DNA from: Lachnospiraceae bacterium
Lineage (GTDB): Bacteria; Bacillota; Clostridia; Lachnospirales; Lachnospiraceae
Reading direction: 5' to 3'
Assembly (NCBI GenBank): GCA_004556655.1
Contig: SFGF01000093.1
Location: 1 to 10,757 of the forward strand
Length of the DNA: 10,757 nt
Translations under genes and position numbers: made by a program
Shown here: piece after piece, positions 1-6,348 of the stretch
Position numbering within the stretch: the first letter of the stretch is position 1
Layout of the letters: every line of letters starts with the position of its first letter
The notes under the pieces: generated by a model
Databases searched by the model: none
The model's input: only the letters and a program-made list of their open reading frames with translations
What the model was told of the DNA's origin: nothing

Positions 1-6
1 GAATAA

Positions 7-225
7 CAGATACAGAAAAAATACTGCCGGAAAATCGAGGGGACCTTCCTATCTGAGGTCTCCTGGAAGTCGTACACGGGTGGTTATTCATCGCTTACCT
101 GTATTTTAAATAGCGGTGTTCCGGGCATGAGTTTTGCCATTATAGATAGACAACTTAAAAAGATTATATGGATTATTTGTAAAAAATCAAATAGTCAATA
201 TGAAACATATGAATATTTTTTTTAA
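7..225 (+). other. Unassigned stretch before the lysis genes; possible decayed coding end
   Basis: I do not recognise a gene in the first 381 bases. One plus-strand frame is open from base 7 to the TAA at 223-225. Its first half has a protein-like composition (for example SWKSYTGGYSSL), but it has no start codon before the ATG at 127, a stop (TAA, 4-6) at its left end, and no ribosome binding site. Its last 30 residues become AT-rich and low in complexity. It could be the broken C-terminus of a phage protein. Another frame read from the left edge ends at a TGA at 54-56 and could equally be the tail of an upstream gene. Bases 226-307 are very AT-rich with nothing identifiable. Confidence 0.2.
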
Positions 226-307
226 GATTGAATCAATAAAAATAAGATCCATCTAATCCTTGAAATTAATTTTTATTTTAGAAAAAGCAAACTATAAACT
301 AACACGG

Positions 308-352
308 AAAAAACGCTGTATGTCTTTATATGAAAGCCTGACAGTGTTTTTT
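308..352 (+). terminator. Rho-independent terminator-like hairpin upstream of the lysis cassette
   Basis: AAAAAACGCTGT (308-319) pairs with ACAGTGTTTTTT (341-352) through 12 base pairs including one G-U. The 21-nt loop can itself fold a CTTT/AAAG stem. The right arm ends in six T. It would end a transcript entering from the left, or act as an attenuator in the leader of the 382-916 genes. The start of the next gene is only 30 bases downstream. Confidence 0.6.
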
Positions 353-381
353 AGTATGCAATAAAAGAAAGGGTGAATGAA

Positions 382-480
382 ATGAATAAATTTAAAAACA
401 AATCTAAAAACTGTACCGAATGTGAGTATTACAAAACTTGCAAATCTTATTATGGCGGGCTTGGCTGCAAATACAGGTAA
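382..480 (+). CDS. Small Cys-rich protein, 32 residues
   Basis: This is a 32-residue ORF with a well-placed ribosome binding site (AAAGGGTG about 8 bases before the ATG). It ends 19 bases before the holin start, so the two are probably cotranscribed. Four cysteines (C11, C14, C20, C29), with a CxxC at 11-14, and a basic N-terminus suggest a small metal-binding or disulfide-stabilised knuckle. No signal peptide or membrane segment is visible. Short CxxC proteins are common among the small genes of Firmicute phages near the lysis genes, but I cannot name this family. The regular Cys spacing, good RBS and tight spacing to the holin argue for a real gene. Function is unknown. Confidence 0.55.
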   Translation: MNKFKNKSKNCTECEYYKTCKSYYGGLGCKYR

Positions 481-499
481 GGAAAGGATGGACTGAATC

Positions 500-916
500 A
501 TGAAAGAAAAAACTTGTACTGGTGTTGGTGTTGTTGGGGGCTTCATTGCATCATTATTCGGCGGTTGGGATGCAGCATTAGTTGCTTTGATCATGTTTAT
601 GTGTATTGACTATGTGTCAGGTTTGATTGTTGCTGGAGTGTTTCATAAGTCCCAAAAATCTGAAACTGGTGCTTTGGAGAGCAAAGCAGGATGGAAAGGG
701 TTATGTAGAAAGTGCATGACTCTTTTATTTGTTTTAATTGCATATCGATTGGATTTGGCCATTGGCGTATCATACATACGGGATGCTGTTATTATCGGAT
801 TCATGGCGAACGAGTTGATCAGTATTGTTGAGAACGCGGGACTAATGGGGGTCCAGCTTCCGTCAGTAATCCAGAATGCAATTGACATTTTGACAAAGAA
901 ATCGGATCAAAAATAG
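500..916 (+). CDS. Phage lysis holin, TcdE/phage_holin_4_1 type
   Basis: This 138-residue membrane protein would oligomerise in the cytoplasmic membrane and open the holes that let the endolysin reach the wall. The family (toxin secretion/phage lysis holin, PF05105-like) is recognised from the glycine-rich N-terminus, a first hydrophobic segment near residues 11-35 with the IDYVSG motif at its end, and a soluble loop GxxGKxG-like region (residues 50-70, KAGWKGLCRK). A long hydrophobic segment follows (about 72-95, with LDLAIG), then an amphipathic segment and a charged KKSDQK tail. Length is typical for the family (about 130-150). The start is supported by GGAAAGGATGG upstream. It lies between a small Cys-rich gene and the endolysin, the usual order of a lysis cassette. 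TcdE relatives also export toxins, but no toxin gene is seen here. Confidence 0.88.
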   Translation: MKEKTCTGVGVVGGFIASLFGGWDAALVALIMFMCIDYVSGLIVAGVFHKSQKSETGALESKAGWKGLCRKCMTLLFVLIAYRLDLAIGVSYIRDAVIIGFMANELISIVENAGLMGVQLPSVIQNAIDILTKKSDQK

Positions 917-925
917 GAGAGATTG

Positions 926-953
926 TGCCCTAACGAATTAGTTGGGGCATTTT
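926..953 (+). terminator. Intercistronic hairpin terminator after the holin
   Basis: TGCCCTAAC (926-934) pairs with GTTGGGGCA (941-949) with one G-U, a GAATTA loop and then TTTT. It begins 10 bases after the holin stop and lies 48 bases before the endolysin start. It could lower endolysin transcription relative to the holin, or act with phage antitermination. Confidence 0.65.
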
Positions 954-1001
954 CTATGTCTGGGCAGAGAATTACATAGTTGATTTACGGAGGAATTATC
1001 T

Positions 1002-2747
1002 ATGAGAGAAAGCAACAGGGAAGTAATGAAAAATATCTTGTATGCGGTAGAGACAGGTGGACAGGTATATGGTGGAAAACAATATGATAATTTCACGCCG
1101 GCATACAAAAACAGCCAGGCAGAGCATGCTATCACGATTGGAGCCGGTGCATGGTATGCGACAGAGGCCAAGAGGCTGCTGTTGACAATTAGAGAAGCGG
1201 ACCCGGAAGGATTCAAAGAGATGGACTGGGCCGGAATCAGCAGTGATCTGGATACTGCTGCATGGAGTACCTACAAACTGGATGCAGATTCTGATAAAGC
1301 AAATTGCATCTCATCCATTATCTGCAGCCCGGTAGGAATCAAGTGCCAGGATGCGCTGATGGAGCAGCAGATTCAGGAGTATGAAAAAAGCATCACAGAG
1401 AAATATGGCATCATGCCTGACAGTGCCCTGATGGAGTGCATCAACATCATCCATCAGGGAGGTAGTGTTGCTTTGAAAAGGATTCTGGGAAAGACTGTAA
1501 AACCATATACAGCGCAGAGTATTTATGCTGCACTTTGCACTGATCCGGAAGACACTTCCAACAATAACCAGGTGGGAGACTACGTGACCAGGCAGAAAGC
1601 GGTATATGCAATGATCCAGAAATATTGTAAGGAGGATACAGGCATGACAGAAAGAGAAGCTAGGCAGAAAGTGGTTGATGTCATGAATGGGTGGATTGGA
1701 CTGAAACGGTCTGACCGTTCTCACATGGTCATCATCAATATATATAACTCTTGCCTGCCGTTGGCAAGAGGTTACAAGGTACAGCCGGATGATGAATATT
1801 GTGCGACAGGAGCATCTGCAGCAGGAATCAAAGCAGGCTTTACGGATATTATTCCAAGGGAGTGCAGCTGTGGATACATGATTGAGTTATTCCAGAAAAT
1901 GGGCCGCTGGGTGGAAAATGATGCCTATGTGCCTGACCTGGGGGACTATGTATTTTATTACTGGAAAGATGGAGTGGATTATGCCACCGCAGACTGCACC
2001 GGATGGCCGGATCATGTGGGTATTGTGGCAGAGGTCCATAAAAATGAGGCATATCTGGTTATTACAGAGTGTAATATGAGTGGCGGTGTAGTTGGCCAGA
2101 GAAAACTGGCTATCAATGGCAGATACATTCGGGGATATGGTATTCCGGATTATGCGTCTAAGGCTGGAACGCCGGACGGAGACAATTCGACCGGAGATTC
2201 TACAAGTGGCTCATCATCCGGAGGAATCAATAAGACACCACAGTGGGCGGGCCAGGTTACTGCAGCAAGTCTCTCTGTAAGAACCTGGGCCGGAGACAGC
2301 TATGATAAAATCAAGTCATGGCCAACGCTGGGAAAAGATAATCTGGTGGATGTGTGCGATACTATTAAGGCATCAAACGGACATGCTTGGTATTACATCC
2401 GGATTGCCGGCAAATTCTATGGCTTTGTGGATTCCTATTATATAAAGAAAGCTGACAGCTCATCCGGATCAGGAACCACAGCGGCTCCAACTTATAAGGT
2501 GGGTCAGGTTTACACGCTACAGGTAGAGCTGAAAGTCAGAACGGCAGCAGGCACCAGTTCCCCGACAAAGAGTTACAGCCAGTTGACTGCAGATGGCCAG
2601 CGGCACGATAAGGATAAAGATGGATGCCTAGATGCAGGTACACAGGTGACTTGTCAGGATGTACAGAATGTAGGTAGTGATATCTGGATTAAAGCACCAT
2701 CCGGATGGCTGGCGGCATTTTATCAGGACCAGAAATATATCAAATAG
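1002..2747 (+). CDS. Multidomain phage endolysin: N-terminal lysozyme-like domain, CHAP/NlpC-type amidase, two SH3-like repeats
   Basis: This peptidoglycan hydrolase (581 residues) has no signal peptide, so export depends on the holin. Residues 1-210 form a lysozyme- or transglycosylase-like domain. Glu17 in the VETGGQVYGG motif is the likely acid catalyst, but that assignment is inference. Residues 215-385 form a CHAP/NlpC-P60-like domain of a type common in Clostridia phage endolysins, with Cys267 (DEYCA), His338 (WPDHVGIV) and Glu356 (ITECN) as the probable catalytic set. A Ser/Gly/Thr linker (about 389-410) leads to an SH3-like wall-binding repeat (about 413-484), a second linker (485-495) and a second repeat (about 497-580). 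The start is supported by GGAGG eight bases before the ATG. An internal RBS precedes Met215, exactly at the boundary between the two catalytic domains. The gene closes the lysis cassette and is followed by a strong terminator. Confidence 0.88.
   Translation: MRESNREVMKNILYAVETGGQVYGGKQYDNFTPAYKNSQAEHAITIGAGAWYATEAKRLLLTIREADPEGFKEMDWAGISSDLDTAAWSTYKLDADSDKANCISSIICSPVGIKCQDALMEQQIQEYEKSITEKYGIMPDSALMECINIIHQGGSVALKRILGKTVKPYTAQSIYAALCTDPEDTSNNNQVGDYVTRQKAVYAMIQKYCKEDTGMTEREARQKVVDVMNGWIGLKRSDRSHMVIINIYNSCLPLARGYKVQPDDEYCATGASAAGIKAGFTDIIPRECSCGYMIELFQKMGRWVENDAYVPDLGDYVFYYWKDGVDYATADCTGWPDHVGIVAEVHKNEAYLVITECNMSGGVVGQRKLAINGRYIRGYGIPDYASKAGTPDGDNSTGDSTSGSSSGGINKTPQWAGQVTAASLSVRTWAGDSYDKIKSWPTLGKDNLVDVCDTIKASNGHAWYYIRIAGKFYGFVDSYYIKKADSSSGSGTTAAPTYKVGQVYTLQVELKVRTAAGTSSPTKSYSQLTADGQRHDKDKDGCLDAGTQVTCQDVQNVGSDIWIKAPSGWLAAFYQDQKYIK
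1629..1646 (+). promoter_or_regulatory. Internal ribosome binding site and in-frame ATG inside the endolysin
   Basis: AAGGAGG (1629-1635) lies eight bases before an ATG at 1644-1646 that is codon 215 of the endolysin. This is as good as any gene start in the window. Initiation here would give a 367-residue protein starting MTEREARQK that contains only the amidase-like and SH3-like domains. It may be a working internal start, or the fossil start of an originally separate amidase gene to which the N-terminal domain was fused. Confidence 0.6.
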
Positions 2748-2790
2748 GACTTGTTTGAATTGCATGTAAAATCTTGTGCAGGATTTTGAA

Positions 2791-2809
2791 TTAGAAACCA
2801 GTTAGAAAC
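2791..2809. repeat. Short direct repeat TTAGAAAC, 11 bases apart
   Basis: TTAGAAAC occurs at 2791-2798 and 2802-2809, one helical turn apart, in the noncoding stretch just after the endolysin. A CTTGA/TCAAG inverted pair lies just downstream. Such short repeats can be protein-binding sites, for example recombinase arm sites near a prophage end, but nothing here proves that. Confidence 0.25.
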
Positions 2810-2893
2810 AAATGACTTGAGAATGTTGTAAAATCAAGGCTCGGAACTATCAAAACGTTAATCATTGTTTGTGGAACACACAGAAGATTATTA

Positions 2894-2922
2894 TCCCGGA
2901 AACTTCGGTTTCCGGGATTTTT
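2894..2922 (+). terminator. Strong rho-independent terminator with UUCG tetraloop
   Basis: TCCCGGAAAC (2894-2903) pairs perfectly with GTTTCCGGGA (2908-2917) around a TTCG loop, followed by TTTTT. It ends the lysis transcript about 150 bases after the endolysin stop. Confidence 0.92.
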
Positions 2923-2950
2923 CAAATTATGAGTATAGACGTGTGATCTA

Positions 2951-3399
2951 TGGAGAAGTACGGTTTAGTATAATAAAACAAGATTTGTAACTGTATAGAA
3001 TCGGAGAAAAATACGGTTGCGAATTAAAAAATGATTTAGAACTGTAGATAGCGAGAAATGTTTACGGTTCAAAAGTCAAGAAAACAAATTGCAACCGCAT
3101 ATAATCCAAGAAGTTTACGACTTAAAAATCAAGAGATCAAATCATAACCGTACATAATCCAAGAATCCTACAGATCAAAAATCAAGAAATCAAATCATAG
3201 CCGTACACAATCCAAGAAGTTTACGACTTAAAAATCAAGAGATCAAATCATAACCGTACACAGTCCAAGAAGTCTACGACTTAAAAATCAAGAGATCAAA
3301 TCATAACCGTACACAATCCAAGAAGTCTACGACTTAAAAATCAAGAGATCAAATCATAACCGTACACAGTCTAAGAAGTCTACGGATCAAAATTAAATA
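2951..3399. repeat. Tandem array of nine ~53-bp units with an embedded dyad
   Basis: The noncoding stretch between the endolysin terminator and the nuclease gene is filled by a 53-bp tandem repeat. The unit anchor TACG recurs at 2959, 3012, 3063, 3116, 3169, 3222, 3275, 3328 and 3381, so all steps are 53 bases except one of 51. The five regular copies begin at 3103, 3156, 3209, 3262 and 3315. The copies at 3209, 3262 and 3315 differ from each other at only one or two bases. Copies to the left are progressively diverged, and the last copy is cut off at about 3399. In the three left-most copies TACGGTT is followed 21-23 bases later by AACTGTA or AACCGCA, an inverted repeat. In the right copies the left arm has changed to TACGACT. 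The period is not a multiple of three and stops are frequent, so it is not protein-coding. Confidence 0.9.
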
Positions 3400-3437
3400 A
3401 TCCCAATATTATAAAGTAATTGAAAAGGAACTAGTAC

Positions 3438-4232
3438 ATGTCAAGTTTAAGAGAAATGTTGTTATATGAACAAGCCAGGCTGGAGAAAATTCTGAGAAAG
3501 ACAGAAGAACAATTGAAAGATGCTCCACAGGGAACGCTGCGTCTGTCCAATAGTAAGAAGTGGACGCAATATTACCACTGTACTTCAGAAGGAAGGAAAA
3601 ATGGAGTATATATTGCAAAATCAAATGAGGAATTGGTTCATCAACTTGCTCAAAAATCTTATGATGAGAAGGTTTTTAAGCTGGCTGAGAAAAGATTAGC
3701 GCAGATTAAGAGGCTTACAAAGGATTATGATGACGATGAAATAGAAAAAATATATTTGAAAGAACACTGTGAAAGACGAAAATTGATTCATCCCATTGAA
3801 CCTACATGGGAGCAGCAATTGGAAAGCTGGATGAATCAAAAATATGAAGGAAAATCTTTTTGGAAAGATACACCAATAATCCTGACAGAACGGGGAGAAC
3901 GGGTGCGTTCAAAATCTGAAAAAATTATGGCAGATTATTTCTATCGAAATGGAATTTTGTATAAATATGAATGTCCGTTGTATCTGGAAAATTTTGGGAT
4001 TGTTCACCCTGATTTTACATTTCTGTCAAAAAGGACAAGAAAAGAAATATATTGGGAGCATGATGGGAGAATGGACGATCCAACCTATGCGAAAAATGCT
4101 GTCAAAAAAATTGAAGCGTATGAAAAGAATGATATTTATCCAGGGGAGAGATTGATACTAACTTTTGAAACAGATCAGACAATTTTAAGCACACAAATTA
4201 TTGAATGTATGGTTAATAAATATCTTCTATGA
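3438..4232 (+). CDS. Solitary PD-(D/E)XK-like nuclease-fold protein
   Basis: This 264-residue soluble protein has no firm family name. Residues 1-30 and 75-115 are charged and helical, probably coiled coil. A short basic, aromatic segment (about 35-60, KKWTQYYHC...GVYIAKS) resembles a nucleic-acid-binding or wing element. The C-terminal half resembles the restriction-endonuclease fold: RSKSEKIMADYF with Glu161, HPDFTF with Asp192, and EIYWEHDG with Glu207. The lysine expected two residues after the last acid is replaced by His208, a WEH variant I associate with uncharacterised Clostridia proteins. Start: AAAAGGAA lies about eight bases before the ATG. No clear promoter was found, although an unpaired TATAAA lies at 3410-3415. 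The 53-bp array ends 38 bases upstream. No helicase, methylase or transposase partner is present in the window, so it may be a stand-alone nuclease or a relic of a larger system. Confidence 0.55.
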   Translation: MSSLREMLLYEQARLEKILRKTEEQLKDAPQGTLRLSNSKKWTQYYHCTSEGRKNGVYIAKSNEELVHQLAQKSYDEKVFKLAEKRLAQIKRLTKDYDDDEIEKIYLKEHCERRKLIHPIEPTWEQQLESWMNQKYEGKSFWKDTPIILTERGERVRSKSEKIMADYFYRNGILYKYECPLYLENFGIVHPDFTFLSKRTRKEIYWEHDGRMDDPTYAKNAVKKIEAYEKNDIYPGERLILTFETDQTILSTQIIECMVNKYLL

Positions 4233-4286
4233 TGCTGTTGTAGTTGCCGAAGATGAAGCAATCAACGATTAGGACAATCCTCATCC

Positions 4287-5246
4287 ATGACGGTGATTTC
4301 CATGCTGGGGGCTATTATGATCTGGTTCGGCGGAAATAATGTATTCGGTGTGGGCAGGAGCGCCTGGAATATTGCTGCATTTACTATCTTTTTTTCTTGT
4401 TATCAAAAGCTGGCGGTTAAGTTGTTCAAGGCTGCGAAGCTGTTTAATGCGAGACAGAAAGCGCAGGTATTCTGGAAGCGAATTAAGCCATAACTGGGCA
4501 GTGCAGAGGATGAGCCTGAATTTAAAATTACTTCTGGTTTTTCTCTTTCCGTTCGGAACGTGACCTTTGCCTACCATGGACAGGAAACACTTTTGGACGG
4601 TGTGATGTATCAGGCAGGAGAGGGGGAGACTATCGGAATCACCGGAAAAATTACCTGTGGGAAATCAACTCTTGGAAAACTTCTGATTGGCGAACTTCCT
4701 GATCGGGGAACGATTTCTCTGGGGGATATTTGTTTTTCCGATCAAGGAGAACGATATGAAACCTGTGTCGGATATCTTGGCCACCAACCGGAGTTTTTTT
4801 TAGTGGGACAATCGAGGAAAATATCTGCATGGGAAAGCCTGGAGACATTGGTCCGGTGCTTAGAGCTGTCTGTATCGACCGGGAGGAGGAAGAATTCCCG
4901 GATGGCATTCATACCGTCATTGACAACGGCGGCATCCGTTTTCCGATGGTCAACAGGCACGAATCGCATTGGTCAGAACCCTCTACCACAGAAAGCCGCT
5001 GATGGTTCTGGATGATCCTTTTTCATCAGTGGATATGGCGATACCATTGAGCAGATCTGGCAGGCCCTGGACATGGTAGGTCTGGGCGAAACAGTAGAGA
5101 ATCTCCCAGACGGCATTCATGCGCCCTGCACGGAGAACCTGTTTTCTCAGAGACAGCTTCACAGAACAGTGATATCTGTCTTTCATTGTTTGTATGGCGG
5201 AGAACATAATCCGTATGCACGATTTATGGCGCTTTCTTTTGTGTGA
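4287..5246 (+). pseudogene. Decayed ABC exporter gene (end of membrane domain plus ATPase domain)
   Basis: Joining the reading frames restores the back half of a membrane-spanning ABC exporter. 4287-4490 encodes the last transmembrane helices and the linker KAQVFWKRIKP, then an in-frame TAA (4491-4493) interrupts it. The same frame resumes into the ATPase: VRNVTFAYHGQ, Walker A-like GKITCGKST, and the Q-loop region HQPEFF. A frame change at the T8 run (4794-4801) leads to GTIEENICMG and FPDGIHTVIDNGG. Another near 4939-4942 leads to the signature SDGQQARIALVR (normally SGGQ) and Walker B LMVLDDP with D-loop SSVD. A third near 5036-5042 leads to a piece ending at 5246 that again looks like the Q-loop-to-signature part of an ATPase (LPDGIHAPCTEN...SQRQL). 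The front of the membrane domain is missing. It is certainly nonfunctional. Confidence 0.82.
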
Positions 5247-5360
5247 GATATTGAAAATTAATATTTTGGAAACAAAACTCAAACGTTGTAAAAACAATCC
5301 ATAGATATACTACAGACATAAATAAAAAACAAGTAATAAAAAGGAAAAGGAGAATCAGAT

Positions 5361-5633
5361 ATGGCAAAATCAAAATTGGTAAAAGCAAATGAAAAAATTG
5401 CGGAAGAGGTTGTAGGTGGTTACAAAAGGATTGAAGAGGGAGTAGTAGGAGGCTATAAGAAAATTGAGGAAGGTGCAGTTGGCGGATTTAATAAAATAGC
5501 GGATAAATTTGTTGACAACTTTCTGACAAAGGAAGGGGAATCCGTAGAAGATGCGAGAGCCAGACTGTCAGCGGAGAAAAAGGCAAGGGAAGAAGCCAGT
5601 GCGGCAGAGAGAGAACAACGCTCCCCAAAATAG
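5361..5633 (+). CDS. Small protein with 11-residue amphipathic helical repeats
   Basis: This is a 90-residue soluble, highly charged protein of unknown function. After a basic N-terminus it carries consecutive 11-residue repeats: 13-23 (IAEEVVGGYKR), 24-34 (IEEGVVGGYKK), 35-45 (IEEGAVGGFNK) and a diverged fourth at 46-56 (IADKFVDNFLT). A Lys/Glu/Arg/Ala-rich helical tail (57-90) follows. Eleven-residue repeats with alternating charged and small hydrophobic residues are the hallmark of 11/3 amphipathic helices that lie on membranes (synuclein, apolipoprotein and LEA-like proteins). A peripheral membrane or envelope-stress role is therefore plausible, but inferred. Start: AAGGAG lies eight bases before the ATG. 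A TATACT (5306-5311) could be a -10 element but has no convincing -35. After the TAG the same frame stays open with similar charged, helical composition for about 30 codons, hinting that an ancestor was longer. Confidence 0.75.
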   Translation: MAKSKLVKANEKIAEEVVGGYKRIEEGVVGGYKKIEEGAVGGFNKIADKFVDNFLTKEGESVEDARARLSAEKKAREEASAAEREQRSPK

Positions 5634-5709
5634 GACGAGATTGTAGAAGAAAATATGCAGAAAGCAAAACAGGCAGCTTTGTATGAAAGAAGAAAGGAAG
5701 GTTTATATA

Positions 5710-6078
5710 ATGAAAAAAAGTACATTTGTAGCCATGATTTTAGGGACAATCGGAGGAATTTTATTTGCGTTGGGAATGTGTATGGCGTTGATTACGGAAT
5801 GGAATGCTTTCAAACCGGGTGTAATCATGGGTGTGATCGGCGTTGTTGTGTTGCTGCTTATGGTCATAATTTGGAGAAAAATGGAACGTAAGGCTCCGAT
5901 CCAGGTATCCGGTAAAACTATGGGAGCATCTTTGATCGGAATTGTCGGTGCGTTATTATTAGGTGTTGGTATGTGCCTTACAATGGTATGGAGCCATATG
6001 GTTGTCGGTATTATTATCGGTATTATAGGAATTGTTGTTCTTCTTTGCCTGATTCCTTTTGTCAAGGGTCTGAAATAA
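5710..6078 (+). CDS. Four-helix membrane protein built by internal duplication
   Basis: This is a 122-residue integral membrane protein of unknown function with four predicted helices, about 7-27, 36-55, 73-94 and 97-117. The two halves are homologous: GTIGGILFALGMC (12-24) aligns with GIVGALLLGVGMC (77-89). The following helices GVIGVVVLLL and GIIGIVVLLC align at the same offset of 65. A basic cytoplasmic-type loop (WRKMERKAP, 55-63) joins the halves, and a short basic tail ends it. The start at 5710 is chosen over an in-frame ATG at 5683 because AAAGGAAGG (5693-5701) sits eight bases before it and the protein then begins with a typical MKKS. It lies 76 bases after the 11-residue-repeat gene and ends at a strong terminator, so the two probably form an operon. 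A peripheral-helix protein paired with a small glycine-zipper membrane protein suggests an envelope function. Confidence 0.75.
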   Translation: MKKSTFVAMILGTIGGILFALGMCMALITEWNAFKPGVIMGVIGVVVLLLMVIIWRKMERKAPIQVSGKTMGASLIGIVGALLLGVGMCLTMVWSHMVVGIIIGIIGIVVLLCLIPFVKGLK

Positions 6079-6098
6079 GTGATAAACTGAAAAAAATT

Positions 6099-6123
6099 GC
6101 AGCGGAAAATCCGCTGCTTTTTT
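6099..6123 (+). terminator. Rho-independent terminator after the small membrane operon
   Basis: GCAGCGGA (6099-6106) pairs perfectly with TCCGCTGC (6110-6117) around an AAA loop, followed by six T. It begins 20 bases after the stop of the membrane-protein gene. Confidence 0.93.
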
Positions 6124-6256
6124 ATATCCATTAGCTTTTTTAGAAAAAGCGGAAAAGGAGATTACATGTTTGGCTAAATTAATATAAGAATTTGGGGGAA
6201 AACAAGTGTCATTTTTGAATAAATTCAGAACAAAAAAACCATACAAATTGTACAGG

Positions 6257-6285
6257 TTGACAATAAAAACTACTCATAGTAAATT
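6257..6285 (+). promoter_or_regulatory. Sigma-A type promoter for the regulator gene
   Basis: TTGACA (6257-6262), a 17-base spacer and TAAATT (6280-6285) lie about 64 bases before the regulator ATG. Transcription would start near 6292, giving a leader of about 57 bases that ends in an AAGGGGGAG ribosome binding site. Confidence 0.65.
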
Positions 6286-6348
6286 ATTGTTAAATAGGAA
6301 AAACAGTTAGTTTATAGGATTTTCAGAGATGTGTAAAGGGGGAGCCCC

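Noticed and set aside
39..64. GGGGACCT/AGGTCTCC hairpin near the left edge
   Set aside because: The stem is short with a G-U pair and is not followed by a T run, so it was not called a terminator.
292..594. Minus-strand 100-residue ORF
   Set aside because: It is the reverse of the hairpin, the Cys-rich gene and the holin start, has no RBS and resembles no protein.
2951..3399. Repeat array as a CRISPR
   Set aside because: The whole 53-base unit repeats with no unique spacers, and no cas genes are present.
6206..6310. Small GTG-started ORF (about 34 residues) after GGGGGAA
   Set aside because: It overlaps the promoter of the regulator gene, has low-complexity Lys/Leu composition, and nothing suggests a family.
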